64,000 bases of DNA from Nocardioides alkalitolerans DSM 16699 (GTDB lineage Bacteria > Actinomycetota > Actinomycetes > Propionibacteriales > Nocardioidaceae), in the NCBI RefSeq assembly GCF_000426525.1, contig NZ_AUFN01000011.1:557077-621076 (forward strand), written 5' to 3'. Of this stretch, positions 56,194-64,000 are shown piece after piece. The position numbers and the translations under genes are program-made. Positions within the stretch are counted from its first letter, which is position 1; each line of letters begins with the position of its first letter. The notes beneath the pieces were generated by a model. The model did not search any database. It had not been told where the DNA came from and saw only the letters and a list, made by a program, of their open reading frames with translations.

Positions 56194-57194
56194 CCGGGCG
56201 CCCCCCGGCGAGGAAGCCGGCGGCGAGGAGGACCGCCGCCACGAGGGCCCCCGCGACGAAGGCGGCGGCGAAGAAGACGGCGGCGAAGAAGACGGCGGCG
56301 AAGAAGACGGCGGCGAAGAAGACGGCGGCGAAGAAGACGGCGGCGAAGAAGACGGCGGCGAAAAGGGCTCCCGCGAAACGCGCACCGGCCAAGCGCGCAC
56401 CGGCGAAGCGCACACCGGCGCGGCGGCCACCCGCCCGACGTACCCGGGTGGGCCCGACGCTCGTGGCGGTCGTCGTCGCGGCAGCGCTGCTGACCGCCGC
56501 GTGGTGGGTGCAGCGGCCGGAGCCCGCGCCGCCGGCCCCGGAGGCGAGCACGTCGGCCCCGGGCGGCTACGTGCCCCCGGCCGCCCCGTCGTTGCCGACG
56601 CCCAGCGGGGTCGCCGCCGCGAACGTGCCCGTCGTCGATCCTGCGTGGACCGCCGACGTCGCCACGCGCACGGGCATCCCCGCCACCGCGGTGGACGCCT
56701 ACGCGGTGGCCGAGCTGCGGGTCCGGCGCGAGCAGCCCGACTGTGCCATCGGCTGGTCGACGCTGGCCGGCATCGGGTGGGTCGAGTCGCGCCACGGCAC
56801 GATCGACGGCAGCGTGCTGGGGCTCGACGGGCTCTCGACGCCGCCGATCGTCGGTCCGGCGCTGGACGGGACGGGGGCCTTCGCCGCGATCCGCTCGGAC
56901 CCGGCGTTCGCGGAGTTCCACGGCGACCCGACCTGGGACCACGCGGTCGGTCCGCTGCAGTTCATCGGCTCCACCTGGCGCCGCTGGGCCGGCGACGGTG
57001 ACGGCGACGGCGTCGCGGACCCCAACGACGTGAAGGACGCGGCCTACGCCGCGGCCCGCTACCTCTGCCACGACGACCCGGACCTGACCACCGGCCAGGG
57101 CTGGGCCGACGCGGTGTTCTCCTACAACCACGACGACGCCTACGTCGCCTCCGTGTACGCCGCCGCGACGGGCTACGCCGACGCCACGTCCTGA
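56190..57194 (+). CDS. Membrane-anchored lytic transglycosylase with histone H1-like N-terminal tail
   Basis: 334 aa. Residues 1-90 are Lys/Ala/Pro/Arg-rich, with six perfect AAKKT units then AKRAP units, like the DNA-binding tails of histone H1 and actinobacterial HupB. One membrane helix follows (about 90-108, TLVAVVVAAALLTAAWWV), so the tail is cytoplasmic. The external part has a Pro-rich linker and a lysozyme-like transglycosylase domain (about 170-330): GIGWVESRHG with catalytic Glu, VGPLQFIGSTW, DVKDAAYAAARYLC and AVFSYNHDDAYV. GTG start overlaps the cysQ stop. Would cleave peptidoglycan outside while binding polyanion inside. Confidence 0.88.
   Translation: MTGRPPARKPAARRTAATRAPATKAAAKKTAAKKTAAKKTAAKKTAAKKTAAKKTAAKRAPAKRAPAKRAPAKRTPARRPPARRTRVGPTLVAVVVAAALLTAAWWVQRPEPAPPAPEASTSAPGGYVPPAAPSLPTPSGVAAANVPVVDPAWTADVATRTGIPATAVDAYAVAELRVRREQPDCAIGWSTLAGIGWVESRHGTIDGSVLGLDGLSTPPIVGPALDGTGAFAAIRSDPAFAEFHGDPTWDHAVGPLQFIGSTWRRWAGDGDGDGVADPNDVKDAAYAAARYLCHDDPDLTTGQGWADAVFSYNHDDAYVASVYAAATGYADATS
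56265..56354 (+). repeat. 15-base tandem repeat (six perfect copies)
   Basis: Unit GCGGCGAAGAAGACG repeated six times without a mismatch, encoding AAKKT per unit. The 15-base length keeps frame, so copy number could vary between strains without frameshift. Confidence 0.95.
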
Positions 57195-57288
57195 CCGGGC
57201 TGTCGGAGGCCGGGCGTACGCTGGTTTTCACCACCCCCGCCCGCTGATGGACGGGGGTCGGCCGTGCTGCTCCCAGGAGGATCTCCCC

Positions 57289-60200
57289 GTGCACCTCTCC
57301 GGTCTCGCCGACGCCGTCCTGGCCGACCCGACGCTCGACGAGGCCATGGCCTCGGCACGCGCGGGCACCGAGCGCGTGCTCGACCTGACGGGTCCGTCGG
57401 CGCTGCGTCCCTTCGTGGTGAAGGGCCTCGTCGACGCGGGCCGCACCGTGCTCGCGGTGACCGCCACGACGCGGGAGGCGGAGGAGCTGGTGGAGGCACT
57501 GGGCGACCTCCTGCCCGCCGAGCGGGTCGGCTACTACCCGAGCTGGGAGACGCTGCCCCACGAGCGGCTGAGCCCCCGCAGCGACACCGTCGGCCGCCGG
57601 CTCGCGATCCTGCGTCGGCTCGCCCACCCGGGCGGCGACGCGTCGAACGGCCCGCTGTCGGTCGTCGTGGCGCCGGTGCGCAGCGTGCTGCAGCCCCAGG
57701 TCCAGGGCCTGGGCGACCTCGCGCCGGTCGAGCTCGTGCCGGGCGCCGCGGCCCGCCTCGACGACGTGGTCCTGGGGCTCGAGCAGGCGGCGTACTCGCG
57801 GGTCGACCTGGTGGAGAAGCGCGGTGAGTACGCCGTGCGCGGCGGCATCGTGGACGTGTTCCCGCCCACCGAGGAGCACCCGCTCCGGGTGGAGTTCTGG
57901 GGCGACGACGTCGAGGAGATCCGGGCGTTCTCGGTCGCCGACCAGCGCACGCTCGAGAAGGTGGAGCGGCTGTGGGCCCCGCCCTGCCGCGAGCTGCTGC
58001 TGACGCCGGAGGTGCGGGAACGGGCCGCGGCGCTCGGCCGCGCCCACCCGCAGCTGCTCGAGCTCACCGACAAGATCGCCGAGGGCATCGCGGTCGAGGG
58101 CATGGAGTCGCTGGCGCCGGTGCTCGTCGACGACATGGAGCTGCTGGTCGACGTCCTCCCGACCGACACCCACGTGCTGATGCTCGACCCCGAGCGCGCC
58201 CGCCGCCGGGCGGCCGACCTGGTCGCGACGAGCGAGGAGTTCCTCGGCGCCTCGTGGGCGGCCGCGGCCGGTGGCGGTCAGGCCCCGATCGACCTCGGGG
58301 CGGCGTCGTACCGCGAGTTCGCCGACGTGCGCGAGCACAGCCTGGCCCGCGGGCAGGCGTGGTGGAGCATGAGCCCCTTCGGCATCGCCACGGACGACCC
58401 GGCCGACGTGACGGTCCCCGGGGCGAGCGAGGCGTCGATCGCCGGCGTGCCGAGCCGACCGCTGGGCACGCGCGCGGCGGAGGCCTACCGCGGTGACATC
58501 GAGAAGGCGCTCGCCGACGTCGCGGGCTGGCTGCGCGACGGCTACCGCGTGGTCGTGCTGCACCCGGGCCACGGTCCGGCGCAGCGCACCGTCGAGACGC
58601 TGGGTGACCGCGACGTGCCGGCCCGGCTGGTCGAGCACCTCGACACCCTGCCGGCGAACGACGTCGTCACGGTCTCGTGCGGCGCGCTGAGCCAGGGCTT
58701 CGTCGACGACGAGAACCGCATCGTGCTGCTCACGGGGGAGGACATCTCGGGCCAGAAGGCGTCGACGCGCGACATGCGCAAGATGCCCGCCCGCCGCAAG
58801 CGCCAGATCGACCCGCTGGAGCTGAAGGCGGGCGACTTCGTCGTGCACGAGCAGCACGGCGTCGGCAAGTTCGTCGAGATGAAGCAGCGCGAGGTCGGGG
58901 GAGCGGTCCGCGAGTACCTGGTGCTCGAGTACGGCGCGTCCAAGCGCGGCGCCCCGGCCGACCGCCTCTACGTGCCGGCCGACGCGCTCGACCAGGTCAC
59001 GCGCTACGTCGGCGGCGAGCAGCCCAGCCTCGACCGCCTCGGCGGCGGGGACTGGACCAAGCGCAAGAACCGCGCCCGCAAGGCCGTGCGCGAGATCGCG
59101 GCCGAGCTCATCAAGCTGTACGCCGCGCGCCAGGCCACGAAGGGCCACGCCTTCGGCCCCGACACCCCTTGGCAGCGCGAGCTGGAGGACGCCTTCCCGT
59201 TCAACGAGACGCCCGACCAGCTCTCGACGGTCGACGAGGTGAAGGGCGACATGGAGCGCACGATGCCCATGGACCGCCTGATCTGCGGCGACGTGGGCTA
59301 CGGCAAGACCGAGATCGCTGTCCGCGCGGCGTTCAAGGCCGTGCAGGACGGCAAGCAGGTGGCCGTGCTCGTGCCCACGACGCTGCTGGTCACGCAGCAC
59401 TTCTCGACCTTCGCGGAGCGCATGGTCGGGTTCCCGGTCAACCTGCGCGCGCTGAGCCGGTTCCAGACCGACAAGGAGGCCGCCGAGGTGCTGGCCGGCC
59501 TCACGAGCGGCGAGGTCGACATCGTCATCGGCACCCACCGCCTGCTCAACCCCGACATCCGGTTCAAGGACCTCGGGCTGATCATCGTCGACGAGGAGCA
59601 GCGGTTCGGCGTCGAGCACAAGGAGCAGATGAAGCGGCTGCGAACGTCGGTCGACGTGCTGGCGATGTCGGCGACCCCGATCCCGCGCACGCTCGAGATG
59701 GCGGTGACCGGCATCCGGGAGATGTCGACGATCACCACCCCGCCCGAGGAGCGGCACCCGGTGCTCACCTACGTCGGCGCCTACGAGGACCGGCAGGTCG
59801 TCGCCGCGATCCGACGCGAGCTGCTGCGCGACGGCCAGGTCTTCTACATCCACAACCGCGTCAACTCGATCGAGAAGGCGGCGGGCCGGCTGAAGGAGCT
59901 CGTGCCCGAGGCCCGCGTCGCCACCGCCCACGGGCAGATGGGCGAGAAGCAGCTCGAGCAGGTGATGCTCGACTTCTGGGAGAAGCGGTTCGACGTGCTC
60001 GTCTGCACGACGCTCGTCGAGTCGGGCCTCGACGTCTCCAACGCGAACACGATGATCATCGAGCGCTCCGACGCCCTCGGCCTCTCGCAGCTGCACCAGC
60101 TGCGGGGCCGGGTCGGGCGCTCGCGCGAGCGGGCCTACGCCTACTTCCTCTACCCGTCGGAGAAGCCGCTGACCGAGACCGCCCACGAGCGGCTCGCGAC

Positions 60201-60861
60201 GCTGGCGCAGCACTCCGACCTGGGCGGCGGCATGGCGATCGCCATGAAGGACCTCGAGATCCGCGGCGCCGGCAACCTGCTCGGCGGCGAGCAGTCGGGC
60301 CACATCGCCGACGTCGGCTTCGACCTCTACGTCCGGCTCGTCGGCGAGGCCGTCAGCGACTTCAAGGGCGAGGCCGACGACCGCCTCGACGAGGTGCGCA
60401 TCGAGCTGCCCGTCGAGGCCCACCTGCCCCACGACTACATCGCGAGCGAGCGCCTGCGCCTGGAGATGTACAAGCGCCTCGCCGAGGTGCGGGCCAACGA
60501 GGACGTCGACGTCATCCGGGAGGAGCTGCTCGACCGGTACGGCGAGCCGCCCCTCGAGGTCGAGAGCCTGCTGTACGTCGCGCGCTTCCGCGCCCGCGCC
60601 CGCCAGGCCGGCATCCGCGAGGTCACGGCGGCCGGCAAGAACATCCGGTTCGCGCCCGTCAGCCTGCCGGAGTCGCGCGTCGTGCGCCTGCAGCGGCTGC
60701 ACCCGAAGTCGCTGGTGAAGACGCAGACCGAGACGATCTTGGTGCCGCGCCCGCAGACGGCCGTGGTGGCGGGCCAGCCGATCACCGGCCTCGCGCTGCT
60801 CGAGTGGGCCGCCAAGGTCATCGATGCCGTCATCGACCCCCCGGACACCGGTACGGTGTGA
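57289..60861 (+). CDS. mfd: Transcription-repair coupling factor
   Basis: 1190-aa ATP-dependent translocase that removes stalled RNA polymerase and recruits UvrA. UvrB-like N-terminal domains (about 20-330: SWETLPHERLSPRSDTVGRR), RNAP-binding CarD-like domain (about 515-590: LKAGDFVVHEQHGVGKFV), RecG-like helicase (about 620-970) with Walker A GDVGYGKTE (about 667-675), DEEQRFG, SATPIPRTLEM, LVESGLDV and LRGRVGRS, then the C-terminal TRCF domain (about 1030-1160). GTG 57289 is preceded by AGGAGG at 8 bases; longer in-frame starts lack one. Family length. Confidence 0.97.
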   Translation: MHLSGLADAVLADPTLDEAMASARAGTERVLDLTGPSALRPFVVKGLVDAGRTVLAVTATTREAEELVEALGDLLPAERVGYYPSWETLPHERLSPRSDTVGRRLAILRRLAHPGGDASNGPLSVVVAPVRSVLQPQVQGLGDLAPVELVPGAAARLDDVVLGLEQAAYSRVDLVEKRGEYAVRGGIVDVFPPTEEHPLRVEFWGDDVEEIRAFSVADQRTLEKVERLWAPPCRELLLTPEVRERAAALGRAHPQLLELTDKIAEGIAVEGMESLAPVLVDDMELLVDVLPTDTHVLMLDPERARRRAADLVATSEEFLGASWAAAAGGGQAPIDLGAASYREFADVREHSLARGQAWWSMSPFGIATDDPADVTVPGASEASIAGVPSRPLGTRAAEAYRGDIEKALADVAGWLRDGYRVVVLHPGHGPAQRTVETLGDRDVPARLVEHLDTLPANDVVTVSCGALSQGFVDDENRIVLLTGEDISGQKASTRDMRKMPARRKRQIDPLELKAGDFVVHEQHGVGKFVEMKQREVGGAVREYLVLEYGASKRGAPADRLYVPADALDQVTRYVGGEQPSLDRLGGGDWTKRKNRARKAVREIAAELIKLYAARQATKGHAFGPDTPWQRELEDAFPFNETPDQLSTVDEVKGDMERTMPMDRLICGDVGYGKTEIAVRAAFKAVQDGKQVAVLVPTTLLVTQHFSTFAERMVGFPVNLRALSRFQTDKEAAEVLAGLTSGEVDIVIGTHRLLNPDIRFKDLGLIIVDEEQRFGVEHKEQMKRLRTSVDVLAMSATPIPRTLEMAVTGIREMSTITTPPEERHPVLTYVGAYEDRQVVAAIRRELLRDGQVFYIHNRVNSIEKAAGRLKELVPEARVATAHGQMGEKQLEQVMLDFWEKRFDVLVCTTLVESGLDVSNANTMIIERSDALGLSQLHQLRGRVGRSRERAYAYFLYPSEKPLTETAHERLATLAQHSDLGGGMAIAMKDLEIRGAGNLLGGEQSGHIADVGFDLYVRLVGEAVSDFKGEADDRLDEVRIELPVEAHLPHDYIASERLRLEMYKRLAEVRANEDVDVIREELLDRYGEPPLEVESLLYVARFRARARQAGIREVTAAGKNIRFAPVSLPESRVVRLQRLHPKSLVKTQTETILVPRPQTAVVAGQPITGLALLEWAAKVIDAVIDPPDTGTV

Positions 60862-61520
60862 CGGTGACCACAGCCGCAGCCCGACGTCCCCGCCGTGCCC
60901 GTCTGCTCGCCGCCGCTCTCGCGGCCGTCGCCGTCGGCGGTCTCGCCGGCTGCCAGAGCGACCCGACGGCGGCCGTGACGATCGACGACGAGAGCCTCTC
61001 GGTCGAGCTGCTCGACGACGCCACGTCCGCGTTCTGCGGCTACCTCGACGAGGTGCAGACCCAGGCGGTCGCGCGCACGACGGTGCGGGCGGTGCTCACG
61101 CAGGCGTGGATCTTCGGCACCGCGCTCGAGTCCGTCGCGGCCGAGGAGGGCATCGAGGACCTCTTCCAGGGCAACCCCCAGACAGCCGCCTTCAGCGAGG
61201 AGATCCAGTCGACCGGCGCGGGGGAGGAGGCCGCCGACGAGGCGTCCCGCCTGCTCGCCGTGCTCGACGTCGTCGACGCCACCGCCCAGCAGGCCGCGGT
61301 CGACGAGCTGGCGGAGCGCGACGTGCGCGTGAACCCGTCGGTGGCCGGCTACGAGGACGGGCTCGTGACGCTCGACGGCGACGAGATCAGCGTGGCCGTC
61401 AGCGACGTCGCCCGCCAGGGCCAGGTGGATCTCACCGCCAGCCCCGACCTCGAGGCCGTCAGTGCCCTGCCCGCCGACCAGCGCTGCGGCGTCGTCCCGG
61501 AGCAGCTCGGAGCGAGCTGA
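60858..61520 (+). CDS. SurA N-terminal-like lipoprotein
   Basis: 220 aa. Signal peptide with lipobox LAGC near residue 31. The mature part begins AAVTIDDESLSVELLDD, the short strand/helix opening of SurA/PrsA-type chaperone N-domains, and is otherwise helical and acidic; a peptidyl-prolyl isomerase domain is absent. Two later Cys (FCGYL, RCGVV) could form a disulfide. GTG 60858 overlaps the mfd stop (GTGTGA arrangement); GTG 60864 is an alternative. Such lipoproteins are usual after actinobacterial mfd, as far as I know. Exported-protein chaperone role is inference. Confidence 0.85.
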   Translation: MTVTTAAARRPRRARLLAAALAAVAVGGLAGCQSDPTAAVTIDDESLSVELLDDATSAFCGYLDEVQTQAVARTTVRAVLTQAWIFGTALESVAAEEGIEDLFQGNPQTAAFSEEIQSTGAGEEAADEASRLLAVLDVVDATAQQAAVDELAERDVRVNPSVAGYEDGLVTLDGDEISVAVSDVARQGQVDLTASPDLEAVSALPADQRCGVVPEQLGAS

Positions 61521-61567
61521 CGCCCGTTGGGCGGACACGACCGGCGTCCAGCCGCGAGGATGGCCCG

Positions 61568-62269
61568 GTGCGGCGACGACGACCGGCGGAGCCCTCGGGC
61601 CTGTGGGTGCCTCCCCACCCGATGCCGCGCTCGACCCACCCCTGGGACGGCGCGCGCCCGCCGGCGCTCGTGCGGTTCCGTCGCTCGGGTCCGTGGAACC
61701 AGCTCGCCGTGATCTTCCTCGGGGTGATCGCCCTGGCGGGCGTGGCCCTCGTCGGCGTGGTCGCGTGGGTGTTCCTGACCTTCCGGCACGACCCTCTCGA
61801 GCTGGTCGACGACGACCGCATCCTCACGGCGGTCGCGGAGCCCTGCCGTGAGCTGACGTCGGTGGCCGACGAGGTCGGACCGCTGTCGGCGGATCCCGCC
61901 GAGCAGGCCGAGCAGGTACGACGCCTGGTCGCCGCCGGTCGCCCCGTCCCGGCCGCGGTGCTCGAGCTGCCCGAGGACTGGCTCGCCGGGGACCAGCCGG
62001 CCGTGGGCTGGGCGCTCGACTGGACCGACGTGCTCGACGAGGCCGAGCGGTACGCCGACGCCCTCGCCGCCGGGGAGCCGGCGGTCTTCTCGATGCCGGC
62101 GAGCGAGGACGACTACACGGTCGCCTACCGCATGGAGGTGGCGGTCGACGGGTGCCGTGTGCCGGCGGCCCTCGAGACGCTCGACCCGGACCCGCCGCGC
62201 TCGGCGGCGGTGGCCGACTTCGCGAACAAGGTCCACCTCGTGCTGGACCTGGAGGGCGAGGACTGGTGA
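61568..62269 (+). CDS. Hypothetical single-pass membrane protein
   Basis: 233 aa, family not recognised. Cytoplasmic Pro/Arg-rich N-terminus (PSGLWVPPHPMPRSTHPWDG), one membrane helix (about 44-70, LAVIFLGVIALAGVALVGVVAWVF), and an acidic external domain with two Cys (EPCREL; DGCRVP) probably disulfide-bonded. GAGGA precedes GTG 61568. It follows the SurA-like lipoprotein with a 47-base gap, so it may be in the mfd transcript. No catalytic motif seen. Confidence 0.78.
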   Translation: MRRRRPAEPSGLWVPPHPMPRSTHPWDGARPPALVRFRRSGPWNQLAVIFLGVIALAGVALVGVVAWVFLTFRHDPLELVDDDRILTAVAEPCRELTSVADEVGPLSADPAEQAEQVRRLVAAGRPVPAAVLELPEDWLAGDQPAVGWALDWTDVLDEAERYADALAAGEPAVFSMPASEDDYTVAYRMEVAVDGCRVPAALETLDPDPPRSAAVADFANKVHLVLDLEGEDW

Positions 62270-62273
62270 AGGG

Positions 62274-62795
62274 TCAGTCGAGCGCCGCGCCGATGTCCGT
62301 GACGAGCCGTCGGGTGGTGAGCTCGGTGACGAGCTCGCGCGCCGGCAGGTCCGCCGCGAGGTAGGCAGTACCGAGCAGGCCCCGCGGGGCGAACGTGATG
62401 CGCAGGTAGACGTGGCACCCACCGGTGCGCGGCGTCAGCCAGCTGGTGAGGCGGACGTCGCCCGGCGCGTGGACCCGGGCCTGCAGGCGCAGGCGGTGCA
62501 TGCCGTGGTCGACGCCCGTCACGGTCCAGAAGCCGGCAGGGTCCCCCTCCGCCAGGAGCGGTCCGCGCGAGACGGGCCGGGCGAGGGGATGGCGGTCCGT
62601 CGGTCCGAGCACCACCTCGGCCACACGGTCGATCCGGCCCCGGAGCACCAGGGGGAGGGCATCGGCGTACCACCGCGGCTCTCCATCCAGCTGCGGTGCG
62701 ACGAGGACCTCCCACACGTCCGCAGGGGAGTGGTCGATCGCGACGTGCCGTTCGCTGTGGTGCAGGCCCGGGAGCGGGCGACGGAGTGCGGGCAT
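62274..62795 (-). CDS. DUF2867-like (SRPBCC-type) protein
   Basis: 173 aa. Pattern FWTVTGVDHGMHRLRLQARVHAPG, then LTPRTGGCHVYLRITFAPRGLLGTAYLAADLP fits the helix-grip DUF2867 family, often fused to NAD-binding epimerases but here alone. N-terminal HVAIDHSPADVWEVLVAP is a typical START/SRPBCC opening. ATG 62795 is set by a TACCGT -10 seven bases upstream. Convergent with the membrane protein gene. Function unknown, possibly a hydrophobic-ligand binder. Confidence 0.75.
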   Translation of the reverse strand: MPALRRPLPGLHHSERHVAIDHSPADVWEVLVAPQLDGEPRWYADALPLVLRGRIDRVAEVVLGPTDRHPLARPVSRGPLLAEGDPAGFWTVTGVDHGMHRLRLQARVHAPGDVRLTSWLTPRTGGCHVYLRITFAPRGLLGTAYLAADLPARELVTELTTRRLVTDIGAALD

Positions 62796-62802
62796 GCCCC
62801 CG

Positions 62803-62808
62803 ACGGTA
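62803..62808 (-). promoter_or_regulatory. -10 element TACCGT, leaderless DUF2867 mRNA
   Basis: TACCGT on the minus strand, 7 bases before ATG 62795. Confidence 0.5.
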
Positions 62809-62998
62809 GGTCGGGCCCGTGCATGCCCCCGCGTGTCGGGTGGCCGTGGTGCGCCTGCACGCGGTCGGTGCGGGTGCGGGTGCGGGGCGCCGAGCACCCA
62901 CTCCGCAGGTCTTCCGGGCGTGCCCGTGGCCCCGGGGCACGGGTGTGCGCGGGGCTGGCGGGGTGGGACTGTCGGGGCGCCGCGGGGCGCGTTCGGGG

Positions 62999-64000
62999 TC
63001 AGCTGGACGGGCCCGGTGGACCGGGCGAATCTGGTGGACCGGGTGGTTCTGGTGGGTCGAGGGCGTGGGTGCCGTGGTGGTCGCGGATCCAGTGGTGGCC
63101 GTGGGGGCTGGTCCAGGCGTAGGTGCCGGGGGTGAGGGGGGTGTAGGTCCAGCCGGTGTGGGTCTTGAGGCGGTGGTGGCGTCGGCAGAGTGGGGCGAGG
63201 TTGCAGGTGCAGGTCGCGCCGCCAGGACGCGCGCCGCCGGGACTGCCGGGCGCAGCCGTTGGACTTGGCGGGTTGCCGGGGTCGTAGGCGGTGATGTGGT
63301 CGCAGTCGGTGGCGTGCCGGTCGGGGGTGAGACGCCGGGCGGGGCGGGTGCAGTGGGGGAACACGCAGTGGTGGTCGCGCAGGGCGACGCGTTCGGTGAT
63401 GCGGTCGGGGATCTCGTAGGCGTCGACGTGGACGTGGTCGGCCAGGTCGATGACCGGCACGACCCGGAGGTCGACGGTGGGGCGTGCGCACCAGTCGCGG
63501 ATCAGCTCGGCCGGGACCGGGCCGCGCAGGTGCTCGGCCCGACCGATCCCGGCTCCACTCGGGTGGCCGGTGGCGCCGACGCTCGTCGCGGAGGCGGTCA
63601 TGGACTGGAGCTGCTCGAGGGTGAGGTGGAGGTAGAGGTTCACCCCACGGCGACCCGACGCCCGGCGGGTGAGGGCACCGACCGATTCCGCGTCAGCACC
63701 GACACCGCTGCCGGCCGCGGTCGTGCCGTCGGCGCCAGCCCCTGCATCCTCCGCGCCACCGGTGGTGAGGTCGAGGGTGAGGTCGGCGCGGGCGAGGTCC
63801 CCGAGTGCCCTGGCCCGTCGCGCACCGAGGGCCGCGGTGGAGCCGAGCGACTTGTAGGCGGCGGCGCGTCGGGTGAGGGCGTCGTCGAGGTCGTAGGCGT
63901 CGAGCATGTCGACCTCGGCGCGGATCTCGACCGTGCCGGAGTAGGTGACCCGGTCGCGGTCGATGCTCACGTGGCGGCGTTCGTCGAGCTCGTGCTCGGC
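62999..64000 (-). CDS. HNH endonuclease, DUF222/13E12 family (C-terminal part)
   Basis: The gene runs off the right edge; 333 codons plus stop are visible. The DUF222 helical region is followed by a complete HNH nuclease domain: HCVFPHCTRPARRLTPDRHATDCDHI (DCDHI with the catalytic His) and CNLAPLCRRHHRLKTHTGW (zinc and third His). WTYTPLTPGTYAWTSPHGHHW is the usual family end, then a Pro/Gly-rich tail. These genes are multicopy in actinobacteria and sometimes carry inserted repeats; role unclear. The 203 bases between it and the DUF2867 gene show only GTGCGG-type simple sequence. Confidence 0.92.
   Translation of the reverse strand, partial: AEHELDERRHVSIDRDRVTYSGTVEIRAEVDMLDAYDLDDALTRRAAAYKSLGSTAALGARRARALGDLARADLTLDLTTGGAEDAGAGADGTTAAGSGVGADAESVGALTRRASGRRGVNLYLHLTLEQLQSMTASATSVGATGHPSGAGIGRAEHLRGPVPAELIRDWCARPTVDLRVVPVIDLADHVHVDAYEIPDRITERVALRDHHCVFPHCTRPARRLTPDRHATDCDHITAYDPGNPPSPTAAPGSPGGARPGGATCTCNLAPLCRRHHRLKTHTGWTYTPLTPGTYAWTSPHGHHWIRDHHGTHALDPPEPPGPPDSPGPPGPSS

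Noticed and set aside
56265..56354. Mobile-element or CRISPR-like origin of the 15-base repeat
   Set aside because: It is in frame within a coding sequence and encodes a regular AAKKT tail; a coding minisatellite explains it.
56962..60702. A 1246-codon open frame on the minus strand opposite mfd
   Set aside because: It is antisense to a full-length, motif-complete mfd. In DNA this GC-rich the reverse frames have few stops; the translation is low-complexity Arg/Leu/Val/His with no domain.

Overview
The window is 64 kb of very GC-rich (roughly 70-75% by eye), densely coded actinobacterial chromosome. Gene order (glmU-prs-rplY-pth, mfd nearby), coproheme-type haem genes, ECF42/DGPF pairs, DUF222 HNH nucleases and many GTG starts with 4-base overlaps point to a Nocardioides-like member of the Propionibacteriales; the assignment is inference, as no rRNA is present. 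I see no prophage, IS transposase or CRISPR array.

Layout. 1-3.3 kb: end of an Old Yellow Enzyme gene, then a fatty-acid pair (acyl-CoA dehydrogenase, 3-hydroxybutyryl-CoA dehydrogenase) divergent from a TetR regulator. 3.4-4.5 kb: a small secreted protein and a GIY-YIG nuclease gene bracketed by REP-like repeats in inverted orientation. 4.5-15 kb: a peptide-scavenging block (penicillin-recognising hydrolase, M20 peptidase, peptide ABC transporter, LD-carboxypeptidase, SIS protein, M19 dipeptidase) resembling the Bacillus dpp-ykf muropeptide operon. 15-17.7 kb: DGPF protein with its ECF42 sigma factor, and a DUF4349 lipoprotein. 17.9-25.2 kb: a seven-gene organosulfur operon (three DszC/SfnB-type flavin monooxygenases, SfnG, SsuD, two FMN reductases). 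25.3-26.4 kb: a DUF559 nuclease gene bracketed by two copies of one palindrome. 26.5-28.8 kb: coproporphyrinogen oxidase and coproheme decarboxylase. 28.8-30.2 kb: a cysteine-type leader peptide followed by cysteine dioxygenase and a rhodanese-fold protein, both free of cysteine. 30.2-36.7 kb: acyltransferase, MsrB, AlgX-like lipoprotein, LigD-type polymerase, DivIVA-motif/DinB fusion, a hypothetical and a LigC-type ligase.

36.8-41 kb: tRNA-Gln, glmU, prs, rplY, pth (housekeeping). 41-42.9 kb: an unknown protein and a TetR regulator. 43-54 kb: a complete Wzx/Wzy-type polysaccharide operon with initiating transferase, Alg13/14 pair, acetyltransferase, polymerase, Wzz, GT2, flippase, a sulfotransferase and a secreted beta-propeller, suggesting a sulfated and acetylated exopolysaccharide. 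54-57.2 kb: kinase-fold protein, CysQ (which would clear PAP made by the sulfotransferase) and a membrane lytic transglycosylase with a histone-H1-like tail. 57.3-62.3 kb: mfd, a SurA-like lipoprotein and a membrane protein. 62.3-64 kb: DUF2867 protein and a truncated-by-window DUF222 HNH nuclease.

A recurring signal is a TA(G/C)NNT -10 hexamer 6-7 bases before the start codon of eight genes lacking a usable Shine-Dalgarno, predicting leaderless mRNAs. All functions are read from motifs and family knowledge; no search was run.
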